NCBI GenBank assembly: GCA_022729355.1
Contig: JALDAN010000008.1
Location: 1-34,431, forward strand
DNA length: 34,431 bases
Reading direction: 5' to 3'
Source: Candidatus Nanohalarchaeota archaeon
GTDB taxonomy: Archaea; Nanohalarchaeota; Nanosalinia; Nanosalinales; Nanosalinaceae
Below, one piece after another: positions 8,757 through 17,502 of this stretch (position 1 is the first letter of the stretch; each line of letters opens with the position of its first letter). The position numbers were made by a program, and so were the translations under genes. The notes beneath the pieces are model-generated. The model was not told the origin of the DNA. It saw only the letters and a list, made by a program, of their open reading frames with translations, and searched no databases.

Positions 8757-11700
8757 TTATAGGCCTAGCCAGGCACGGATTCCTCCACGCCTTTGAGGAC
8801 TTTCAACAGCTCTGATATCAACGTTTCTGGTTTCAAGTACTTCACCGTCCCGTGATATCTGGATCGAGGCCTGTGAACTTTCTGTCGGACTGAAGTAGAA
8901 GTATACTGTTTCTCTCTGGCCTGGTGCAAGTACTTCTGTCTTTGAAGTCTGTGATACTTCCCTCGTGTTAACTCCTGAAATCTCTATGTCGTATCGTGAT
9001 ACTTCTGTTCCTCTGTTGTAGAGCGATACTCTGGAGAGGCCTGATTCTGTCTTGACTGTTGTGACTGAGTCAGGGAAGCTTTCAACTTCGTTGTCGTCTG
9101 CTATCACGTTTACTGTTTTGGATGCTGATGATCCTGCTCCTGAAGTCACTGCTCTTATCAGGTATCTGTGCTGTCCTGGTGAGGAGGCTCTCTGTGTGAA
9201 GCATACTTCTCCTGATGCATCTCTGGAGGCCTGTACTTTGCCATCTCTCTCAAGGACTACTCTTGGCTCCACCTCAGACTCGACTTCTGCACATACATCG
9301 AACTCCTGTCCCTGTACGACTGTGTGTGGTGCCTGTATCGGATTTACACTTGCCCTTGGATTAACATTTACGCTTTGACGGGCTGTTCTGCCACCGTCAG
9401 TTGAAACCTGTACGGACTTTCTGCCTGGCTCATTGAAGCTGATGAAGGCCTGATACTGTCCTCTCCTTGAAGATGTTACTGTCTCCAGTTCCCTGCCGTC
9501 AGCCTTGACAGTTACCTCTCTCGGCTCCCTTGTGCCTGCGACTTCTCCACGTACACGTACTGTCTCACCTGTCAAAACTGAAGGCCTTGCGTTGATTGTG
9601 ATTCCCGAAGGTGTTCTCTCAGGAGCCTCTACCTCTCTATCACAGTCCTCTACTTCTACCGTGAAGTCTCTCTGATTGGATCCATCGTTCTCAGCTTTGA
9701 CGAAGAACTCTTTCTCTCCGAGGCCTTCAACTCTTTCAACGTCAAGTGAGAACTCTTTCACGCCGGAGGCCTCTATATCTATGATCTTTGCAGGAGAACT
9801 TGCGTCCCCTCCTACATGGACAGCTACTGTCTGACCGGTGCTTCTCAGATTGGAGGCTGCCGCATCCACAGTAAATCCATCTCCCTCGCAGATCGTTTCA
9901 GGAGCATCTACAGACACAATATTAACAGGGAAGCCATCCTGTCGAAGCCTGAACTCCAGACTATCCTCATCTCCTTCGTCAAGAGTCACTCTCTGAGTCT
10001 CTGATTCATAGCCTTCTCTCGAGGCCTCCACATCGTAAGTATCTGCCTTAAGATTAAAGGATGTCTCTCCACTGCTGTCAGTATACTTTACCTTGTTCTC
10101 GCCGTTGGAGGCCTCCACTCTGGCATTTCTAATACTGTTTTCGTCCCTATCCATCACTTTTATATCGAGCTCTGCGTCTTCGGCGTCGTCATCCTTATCA
10201 TCGTCATCATCTTCTTTCTGGAAAGTAACTACTCTCGTAACAGACTGTGCTTCATCATCGCCAGCAGAGGCCTCAGCCACGAACTCCCGTGTCTCCTCCT
10301 TTTCAGAGGTGTAAGTAGCATCGAGTGCGCAGCTGCTGCCGGAACAATCAGTTGAATCTACTTCATTCCATGCAATCTTTGATACTTCACGTGAAAGAAT
10401 TCTGAGCTCTTCAAGCTCGTTTCCAGAGGCCTCTGCCTCTAGATCCAGCTCTTTATCTACTTCATACGTATCAGGAAGTGATTCAAGTGTGACTGAATCT
10501 ACTCTTGGATCTTCTTCTGGCTCCAGATACTGTACTGTCTCTACATCTGAGAATCCTTCTTCATCTCCGGCTTCTGCCTTTACTCTGTAGTCAACTGTTG
10601 TTTCTTCGTCCTCCATGACGGAAATCTGGATTATGCATGTGCTTCCGGCACAGGAGTCCTGTTCCACTGTTTCCCAGTCATCATCTTTTCTTTCCTGTAC
10701 CTCTAGGCTGTCAAGTTCTGTTCCTGAGGCCTCTCCATCTATCTGTAATTCCGTATCAACGGGATGTGTGTCAGGTAGTTCTTCTATCGTGACGTCTGTT
10801 ACTCCTGGTTCAGGTGCCTCTGTGAAGAGTACGGTCTGTGTGTCGCTGAACTTTGTGTCATCGCCTGCGTCAGCTTTCGCCCTGAAGTCGACTTCTCCTT
10901 CCGTATCTGCCTCGAAGTCAGTGTCGAATGAACAGCTTGAACCAGCACAGCTGGTCGAGTCAAGTGTATTCCAATCCCCGTTCTCACGATACTGTATTTC
11001 AAGTGAGTCAAGTTCTGTCCCGGATGCATCTGCAGAGACTGTAAGAGGATCGTCAACATCATGCTCAGCAGGGAGATTAGAGAGGAATACTGAATCAACT
11101 TCAGGCTCCTGTACTTCACGGAAATCAACAAACCTCGTAGCAGATAATCTTTCATCTCCCCCTGATCTCGCTCTTACAACGAACTCCCGGCCCTCGGCCT
11201 CAGAAGCAGTAAAGCTCCCTGAAATCTCACAGCTACTGCCAGAACAGGTTTTCTCCTCAACAGTCTGCCACCCAATCCTGTCCACTCTTCTTGTAAGTAT
11301 CTTTATCTCCTCCAGATTGCTGCCAGAGGCCTCTCCCTCTAGTTCAAGGCTTTCACCGACAGGATGATTCGATGGAAGAGTATCCAGACTCACTGAATCC
11401 ACTCTTCTCTCCTTCCGGAAGCTGACCGTCTGTGAAGAACTGAATCTTTCTCCATCATCTGTCTCTGCCTTGATACGGAACTCTACATCTTTTTCGCTGA
11501 AGGCCTCATAAGTTTCGTCTATACTGCATGTGCTCTGCCTGTTACAGTCCCTTGAGGATACCTGGCTCCATGAATCTCCTGGCTCTCGTTCCTGTAAAAC
11601 TATTCTTGTAAGTTCGTCGCCAGAGGCCTGCCCCGATATCTCCAGTTCTGTTTCAAGAGGATGATTGGACGGCAGATTATCAAGAGTTACGCTGTCAATC

Positions 11701-13286
11701 TCATCTACTGGATCGAAAAAGTTTACTGTCTCGATGCCTGATTCATCTTCGAGATCTTCTGTAAAGGCCTTGATACGGAACTCTACTTCCCTTTCCTCGT
11801 CAGAACTGTAGGAGCCTTCCACTTCACACGATGTGGAGTCACAGCTCTCTTCTTCAAGTACGTCCCAGTCATCTTCTTCCCTGAACTGGATCTCAATCGA
11901 TTCAAGATTGTTTCCAGAGGCATCTCCCTCTATATCAACTTCTTCTTCTACTTCAACTTCTGAGGGCAGATCGTTTATTGTAACGCTGTCGATACTGTCG
12001 GAATCATCTTTGAAGTCAACTTCCTGTATATCGGAGGCCTCTTCTAAATCATCTTCTGCGAAGGCTTTTGCTCGGAAATCCTTGTCTTCTTCTTCAGAAG
12101 CTGTGTAATCTGTCTCAAGGCTGCAGTCTTCGTTGCATGATGTGCTTTCGATTTCTGTCCAGTCGTCTTCTCCTCTCTCCGAACGTTGTATTGCGAGTTC
12201 TTCAAGTCTTGTACCTTCTGCGGAGGCCTCCAGTTCAAGGCTTTCATCGACAGACCATTCGCTTGGCAGATCTTCAAGTATTACATTATCTATCTCTGCT
12301 TTCTCAAAGAATTCTACTGTTTCAACATCGCTGAAATCAAAATCGTCACCTGCTTCTGCACGTAGTCGGAAGTCGACTTCTTCTGGCTCTCCATGTTCAT
12401 ATTCGTGTTCAAAAGTACATTGGCTGCCGCTGCATCCTGTATCAGTGACTCTTTCCCAGTCACCACCTTCTACTCTTTTCTGCAACTTTATCTCATCAAG
12501 ATTACGTCCGGAGGCCTCTCCTGTTATCTCAAGTTCAGTATCTATTTCATGGCTGTCAGGTAGAGAATCAAGTTCTACATCGTCAACTCTTTCAGTCTCA
12601 ATGATAGAAGTGAACTCGGACGATGATTCTGCTGTTACTCCTCCACGGAACTCTATAAATCCTCTGAATTCTGCCTCTCCATCGTGTACAACGTCTCCTT
12701 CAAGAGTAATCGATCCTGTATTCGAGCAACTGTCTACAGATGAGGATGTTGAGCAGTCACGTGTATCAAAAGTAGTCCATTCGCTTCCATCCCAGTATTG
12801 AAGCTGTAAAAGGCCTTCACTACTCAGTCTTTCACCGTCATCTAATGCACGTACAGTCATCTGGATACTTTCATCTCTTTCAGCTTCTGATGGAGGCCTT
12901 TCACTCCATGAAACAGAGTAGTCAAGATCTCTCACATATTTTACTTCCTGTACTCTGGAGTTCTCTCTATCATCCCCTGCAAATCCTCTGAAGCGGTACT
13001 CCCATGTTCCTTCAGAATGCTCAGTGTGACTAACAATGCCGTCACAAGTATCCCTTGTCTGACAGTAAATCGTGTCCTGAGTGGAGAAGAAAGCTCCTCC
13101 TGATTCACGTGACTGGAAACGTACGTTGTCAAGATTATTTCCTGAGGCCTCCATATTGAATTCAAGGTCCTCTCCTACTTCCCATGCGCTCGGCACTTCC
13201 TCAAATTCTACGTTGTCAACTGAGCTTGCCGACGCTAACGGGAATATTATCAGGAGTGTTAGTGAAATCAGAAGGCCTTTTTTCAT
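8757..13286 (-). CDS. Giant secreted repeat protein: 10 Ig-like repeats, Asp-rich linker, carboxypeptidase-regulatory-like domain, C-terminal module shared with the 5358..6896 product
   Basis: ATG 13286 gives MKKGLLISLTLLIIFPLASASS signal peptide with GGTGAT upstream, preferred over the track start 13376. Repeats start with V/I-D-x-V...LP; most carry a paired Cys motif and EASG. Confidence 0.85.
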   Translation of the reverse strand: MKKGLLISLTLLIIFPLASASSVDNVEFEEVPSAWEVGEDLEFNMEASGNNLDNVRFQSRESGGAFFSTQDTIYCQTRDTCDGIVSHTEHSEGTWEYRFRGFAGDDRENSRVQEVKYVRDLDYSVSWSERPPSEAERDESIQMTVRALDDGERLSSEGLLQLQYWDGSEWTTFDTRDCSTSSSVDSCSNTGSITLEGDVVHDGEAEFRGFIEFRGGVTAESSSEFTSIIETERVDDVELDSLPDSHEIDTELEITGEASGRNLDEIKLQKRVEGGDWERVTDTGCSGSQCTFEHEYEHGEPEEVDFRLRAEAGDDFDFSDVETVEFFEKAEIDNVILEDLPSEWSVDESLELEASAEGTRLEELAIQRSERGEDDWTEIESTSCNEDCSLETDYTASEEEDKDFRAKAFAEDDLEEASDIQEVDFKDDSDSIDSVTINDLPSEVEVEEEVDIEGDASGNNLESIEIQFREEDDWDVLEEESCDSTSCEVEGSYSSDEEREVEFRIKAFTEDLEDESGIETVNFFDPVDEIDSVTLDNLPSNHPLETELEISGQASGDELTRIVLQEREPGDSWSQVSSRDCNRQSTCSIDETYEAFSEKDVEFRIKAETDDGERFSSSQTVSFRKERRVDSVSLDTLPSNHPVGESLELEGEASGSNLEEIKILTRRVDRIGWQTVEEKTCSGSSCEISGSFTASEAEGREFVVRARSGGDERLSATRFVDFREVQEPEVDSVFLSNLPAEHDVDDPLTVSADASGTELDSLEIQYRENGDWNTLDSTSCAGSSCSFDTDFEADTEGEVDFRAKADAGDDTKFSDTQTVLFTEAPEPGVTDVTIEELPDTHPVDTELQIDGEASGTELDSLEVQERKDDDWETVEQDSCAGSTCIIQISVMEDEETTVDYRVKAEAGDEEGFSDVETVQYLEPEEDPRVDSVTLESLPDTYEVDKELDLEAEASGNELEELRILSREVSKIAWNEVDSTDCSGSSCALDATYTSEKEETREFVAEASAGDDEAQSVTRVVTFQKEDDDDDKDDDAEDAELDIKVMDRDENSIRNARVEASNGENKVKYTDSSGETSFNLKADTYDVEASREGYESETQRVTLDEGDEDSLEFRLRQDGFPVNIVSVDAPETICEGDGFTVDAAASNLRSTGQTVAVHVGGDASSPAKIIDIEASGVKEFSLDVERVEGLGEKEFFVKAENDGSNQRDFTVEVEDCDREVEAPERTPSGITINARPSVLTGETVRVRGEVAGTREPREVTVKADGRELETVTSSRRGQYQAFISFNEPGRKSVQVSTDGGRTARQSVNVNPRASVNPIQAPHTVVQGQEFDVCAEVESEVEPRVVLERDGKVQASRDASGEVCFTQRASSPGQHRYLIRAVTSGAGSSASKTVNVIADDNEVESFPDSVTTVKTESGLSRVSLYNRGTEVSRYDIEISGVNTREVSQTSKTEVLAPGQRETVYFYFSPTESSQASIQISRDGEVLETRNVDIRAVESPQRRGGIRAWLGL
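10220..13220 (-). repeat. About 10 tandem ~95-aa Ig-like coding repeats
   Basis: Repeat starts: VDNVEFEEVP, YSVSWSERPP (divergent), VDDVELDSLP, IDNVILEDLP, IDSVTINDLP, IDSVTLDNLP, VDSVSLDTLP, VDSVFLSNLP, VTDVTIEELP, VDSVTLESLP. Boundaries approximate. Confidence 0.85.
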
Positions 13287-13290
13287 TGCA

Positions 13291-13728
13291 TCACCCACAT
13301 ACGTCCGGCAAATAATCATCAGTGTCATACTGGCCACTTGCATTAGTATCAGCCAATAAAAGAAGCTCTCCATCACTTTCAGCCCTGAATTCTATTCTGC
13401 CGGAATTAACGTATCCTGTTAGATCATCTTCCATTCCAAGATCATCTCGCACATAGGCCTCTATATCATCTTCATACGCAGATATATCACATCCCTCCGG
13501 TACTGCATCCTGCCATGTGCTGTATCCATTATCAGGATCTACATCCGGTTCTGCAGGTTCCTCTGTGTCTTCTCTGAAGTTTCCTGGCTCATTTCTTCCG
13601 CCCAGTATTTCTCTGAAATACGGCCATCCCCATGCTCCTGCTCCCGCAGTAGCTACAATTGGCGGTGTAAGAAGATAGAAAAAATGTCTTCTTGGTACTC
13701 CAGAGCTTTCATTTTCATCATCAGTCAT
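13291..13728 (-). CDS. Uncharacterised membrane-anchored protein, possible Tat-like N-terminus
   Basis: ATG 13728 (MTDDENESSGVPRRHFFYLLTPPIVATAGAGAWGW...); RR followed by a hydrophobic segment; AGGGT upstream. Confidence 0.6.
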   Translation of the reverse strand: MTDDENESSGVPRRHFFYLLTPPIVATAGAGAWGWPYFREILGGRNEPGNFREDTEEPAEPDVDPDNGYSTWQDAVPEGCDISAYEDDIEAYVRDDLGMEDDLTGYVNSGRIEFRAESDGELLLLADTNASGQYDTDDYLPDVCG

Positions 13729-13843
13729 GTTACCCTTATTGGATAACAACAATTAAATATTGTGTGGGCGATAGCAGTGCTTCGACTCCGGAGAAGTAGT
13801 GAAGGAAAATAAAATAGGGTTGATGAATACGTGGCTTGAGGCC

Positions 13844-14830
13844 TTATCGGCCTTCTACTGAGACTGTCGTTGCGTCTTCCTGTTTGTAGAAGTAGGTGCT
13901 ATCTATGTCTACAGGAATTGTTGTTTCGAGGGATGAAGATCCGTCAGTCTCTATTTCCATGTCCCAGCAGACTACTGCTCTTCCTCCAATTATTTCTGCT
14001 TCTTGTGAACTGACTCTTTCACTGTAGTCTCCACTGTCATCTTCTCTGAAGGATAGTCTTCCTACGTTCTCTATTGATAGTTTGACTTTGTTGGTGTTGT
14101 CTGACACTTCATCAAGGTCATATCCTTCATCTCCTCCTACAAGCGCTTCATCATCTTCATCTGCGAAAGGTACTCCATCTCCTTGATTCCTCACGATCAC
14201 ACAGAGTTCCTCTTCAACTGTGTCTTGATCTGTATCGTAGATCGCTATCGGAGTAGGGGTTCTTATCTCCATCTGTATAGGACCAACATCGTTCTGGATT
14301 GATGCTGAGCCTTGTGGACTTCCTGCATCTCTATATGCATCATCTCCCATGACTTCTAGTTCAGTTGTTGCTGAAGTGCCGTATCTATATAGTATATCTG
14401 CCCTCATGGTGTAGTCAACTGTTCTACCATCATCTACTTCTGGAGACTGGAATGTGACTGTTCTTGTAGATGGTGTTGCTGGCGTGTCTCCTGGAGCGTC
14501 AAGATCTGAGAATTCTAATGTTCTTTCTGCTGTGTCAACTCCGTCTCCGCTTTCACTTCTCCAGCTGTTAGTATCTGCACTACTATCTGCAAAAGGCGGA
14601 TTGTATAATCTTGCGTAGACGTCTTCAGCATCATGGTCTCCTACGTTTTCAAGCTGCATTCTAAAACGGACATTCTGATCTCCTGGTGCTGGATTTGGAA
14701 AAGCAGATAATTCATTAACGTCTATGGCCGCAGTATCAGAAGTTTCTTCTCCATCTCCTCCAGCACATCCTGATACTATTATTGTAATGAAAAGAACCGC
14801 TAATACCAACTTGTTTTTAGCTATACTCAT
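13844..14830 (-). CDS. Archaeal lipoprotein with CARDB/Ig-like domains
   Basis: 328 aa; lipobox VSGCAG; C-terminal 'DSTYFYKQEDATTVSVEGR' module shared with neighbours. Confidence 0.8.
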   Translation of the reverse strand: MSIAKNKLVLAVLFITIIVSGCAGGDGEETSDTAAIDVNELSAFPNPAPGDQNVRFRMQLENVGDHDAEDVYARLYNPPFADSSADTNSWRSESGDGVDTAERTLEFSDLDAPGDTPATPSTRTVTFQSPEVDDGRTVDYTMRADILYRYGTSATTELEVMGDDAYRDAGSPQGSASIQNDVGPIQMEIRTPTPIAIYDTDQDTVEEELCVIVRNQGDGVPFADEDDEALVGGDEGYDLDEVSDNTNKVKLSIENVGRLSFREDDSGDYSERVSSQEAEIIGGRAVVCWDMEIETDGSSSLETTIPVDIDSTYFYKQEDATTVSVEGR

Positions 14831-14833
14831 TAA

Positions 14834-15700
14834 TTAACTCACGATTGTTATACCCATAGTTGGAGATTTGACGTATTTATAATCTGCGGTAAAGAATAGA
14901 TTTCTTGTTTCGCTTGTTGAGCCATCTAAGCTTATATCACACTCAAACTCTAGACTTGATCCAAGAACGATTACCTCTTCAGTCGGACATTCTCCGTCTT
15001 CACCTGTCACCTCATCATTTCCTGTCAAGTCGAATAGTTCAACAGGCTCATAGTCGAACTCTATATCATCTCCGAGACTTCCATCACCTGCGTTTCTAAT
15101 ATTATATTCTATGGACTGTTCCTCTCCAAAAGCTACTGGTGACTCCGTGATTACATCTACTTCTACCTCACCATTAGTGAAAGATATTGATCTTTCATTG
15201 GTGTTGTCTATGTCATCGAGAGGCATGAACTCTATTTCTAAGGCCTCAAGATTTTGTATGCCTGTCTCGTACTCAATATTTGCACTGAATGATTCACTAA
15301 CTTGTGAGAAGCCAAGCTCATCTTCTTCCAAGGCCTGTACGTTCCAGCTACATTCTATAATAGGATTAGTTTGTTCAGTTGCTGGCTCCAAGTCTTCTTC
15401 TGAAGGCGTACAGCCCTGTTTATCTACTTCAAGATTAGGCCCGGTGTTGTACAAGTTGATTTCGTTAAGTTCTATTTCCTCTCTATGATAGTTCTGTAGT
15501 TCAAGAGTTAATTGTGCTGTTTGCCCTGGTGAAAGTGTTTCGTCACTCATCTGAAAACTATTGACTTCTAAACCTTGTCCTGGAAGCTGTTCCGGTTGTG
15601 TGTCTTCTTCGCTTTCCCCTAATATATCATCCATTCCTGCGCATCCTGATGTTATTATTACTGCGGTAAGCAATGTAACTAAAATCTTGTTATTCTCCAC
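14834..15700 (-). CDS. Archaeal lipoprotein, paralog
   Basis: 288 aa; GTG start; lipobox ITSGCAG; C-terminal 'ADYKYVKSPTMGITIVS'. Confidence 0.8.
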   Translation of the reverse strand: MENNKILVTLLTAVIITSGCAGMDDILGESEEDTQPEQLPGQGLEVNSFQMSDETLSPGQTAQLTLELQNYHREEIELNEINLYNTGPNLEVDKQGCTPSEEDLEPATEQTNPIIECSWNVQALEEDELGFSQVSESFSANIEYETGIQNLEALEIEFMPLDDIDNTNERSISFTNGEVEVDVITESPVAFGEEQSIEYNIRNAGDGSLGDDIEFDYEPVELFDLTGNDEVTGEDGECPTEEVIVLGSSLEFECDISLDGSTSETRNLFFTADYKYVKSPTMGITIVS

Positions 15701-16682
15701 GGTACCTCACATCTACTGTTTGTGTTCCTGCCCTTTTAACAAATGTGTAGTCTGAACTTGCATAAACTTCACCTTGCATACTCGGACCGTCTAATTCCCA
15801 ATCAATATCACATCTTAATACTGTTGACTCTCCGTCAGTCAGAGAAAGTTCAGCTTCATCTTCTAAATCACTCGGGTCCGGACACATTCTAACATTCTCG
15901 CCTTCTTCTATATCCGAGGCATCAAGATTTGGCGTTCTGTCGGCTATGAATTCCGCTGCCTCTTCGTTATCTTCCGTTATTTCAACTTCGCCGAATTCGA
16001 TTCCTCCTCTAGCACTCATTACAGGAGGCTCTAAATAAATATTACCTTGGAACCTGCTTTCTTCTTGCTGTCTATTCACTAAACGGATTAAAGCCTCACC
16101 ACCATCATCCTCTAGAAATGTTGGGGCTCCGCTTGGAGCACTTGTACCTATCATCTCAATTTCTATATCTAGAGGGCCTTCAGAACTTTGTGCAAATACT
16201 TCAGAACCTTCCACATCCGAATCTTCTTTTATTTGTACTTGCTGGAATGCATCAACAGTATAATTGAACGGAACCTCAAACCTGAGATTACATTGCAGAC
16301 CATTCAGTGGAACACTATCACCTGGCTGATCTAAATTCCAGCTCAAACTTGTTTCATAGCCCGGATCCAGATAATAAGAAGATTCAGTTGTAGAAACGTT
16401 TGATGTTGAAGCAGAAAAGCTCTCAATATCAAAAATATCTCTACAAGGACTAACCATTATATCCTCTCCTTCCTCTCCAACAAGCAGTTCAGCAGGCAAT
16501 TCTCCTGTATTTGAAATACCCATTGTAACACGAACATTGGAACCTGCGAATATTTCATTAGGCTCAACCTGAAGAGAATCGACAGTTACAGCACCAGAAC
16601 TTCCTCCACCTCCATTACCGGCACATCCTGAAACAACAAAAGCAGCAAACAACAAAATTATTACTGTGCGCCTTCTAGCCAT
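15690..16682 (-). CDS. Archaeal lipoprotein, paralog
   Basis: 330 aa; lipobox VVSGCAG; C-terminal 'SDYTFVKRAGTQTVDVRYRGE'; overlaps the next gene by 11 bp. Confidence 0.8.
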   Translation of the reverse strand: MARRRTVIILLFAAFVVSGCAGNGGGGSSGAVTVDSLQVEPNEIFAGSNVRVTMGISNTGELPAELLVGEEGEDIMVSPCRDIFDIESFSASTSNVSTTESSYYLDPGYETSLSWNLDQPGDSVPLNGLQCNLRFEVPFNYTVDAFQQVQIKEDSDVEGSEVFAQSSEGPLDIEIEMIGTSAPSGAPTFLEDDGGEALIRLVNRQQEESRFQGNIYLEPPVMSARGGIEFGEVEITEDNEEAAEFIADRTPNLDASDIEEGENVRMCPDPSDLEDEAELSLTDGESTVLRCDIDWELDGPSMQGEVYASSDYTFVKRAGTQTVDVRYRGE

Positions 16683-16693
16683 ATTATATTACT

Positions 16694-17497
16694 ATGTTCT
16701 CCGAGGTTAAAAACTTTATACTTGAGGCCTTTTACATCCCTCTGTTACCAGGCACAGAGCCCTACAACGTATACAACACGCTTCTGTACGCCTTAGCATT
16801 TGCAGGAATTACAGTGTATCTACTTATTCCAGCTCTGGAGAAACTGGAATTAGAGAAGGATATTAACTTCTATCTATCTTTTACTCCATGGATTATGGCG
16901 GCAGGAGCAGTATCTGCAATACATGAACTGCAGATAATAGATACAGCTCTCTTCAGCTCTCCTTTAATAGGCCTGGGCCTGATAGTTTCATTGATAGTTT
17001 TACTGAGGGCTTTAGAAAAAACGTCTGTAGAATCTAGAATAAATCCTTTAAAATTAATTATGTTATCAGGCTTTACAGTTTTTATTCCTCTGCTTCTGTT
17101 ATTTGATTTCCAAAATTTAGAGGCCTTAGGGCCTTTAGTTTCTCTCACTGTTATCTGGGCTATTCCCGGGATCCTGATTTTGAGAATGTTGAAACCCGAA
17201 CTACTGACTTGGGGGTTCATTTCTCCAATAGCGGCTCATTACTTGGATGCAACATCTACTGTCGTTGCCCTTTCTTTAGGCGGCACAGAACAACAGTTAG
17301 TAGCAGCTCGTCTTATAGATGTTTTAGGACCTTATGCGATATTTATTTTGAAAACAGTAGTCATAATTCCTGTTGTTTACTTAATTGAGTTGAAAATAAA
17401 TGATGAAAAGGAGAAGCTGTTCTATTTCTTCATAATAGCTGCTTTAGGCCTTGGAATAACAGTTAGAAATGTCCTTGTAATACTGGCAGGTCTATGA
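16694..17497 (+). CDS. DUF63 family polytopic membrane protein
   Basis: 267 aa, multiple TMs; 'AHYLDATSTVVALSLGGTEQQLVAA' fits archaeal DUF63. Confidence 0.78.
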   Translation: MFSEVKNFILEAFYIPLLPGTEPYNVYNTLLYALAFAGITVYLLIPALEKLELEKDINFYLSFTPWIMAAGAVSAIHELQIIDTALFSSPLIGLGLIVSLIVLLRALEKTSVESRINPLKLIMLSGFTVFIPLLLLFDFQNLEALGPLVSLTVIWAIPGILILRMLKPELLTWGFISPIAAHYLDATSTVVALSLGGTEQQLVAARLIDVLGPYAIFILKTVVIIPVVYLIELKINDEKEKLFYFFIIAALGLGITVRNVLVILAGL

Positions 17498-17502
17498 CTT
17501 AT

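Noticed and set aside
10615-11367. Plus-strand 250-aa ORF and many other Ser-rich plus ORFs opposite the giant repeat gene
   Set aside because: Antisense mirror of acidic repeat codons; low complexity, no signal peptide or family resemblance.
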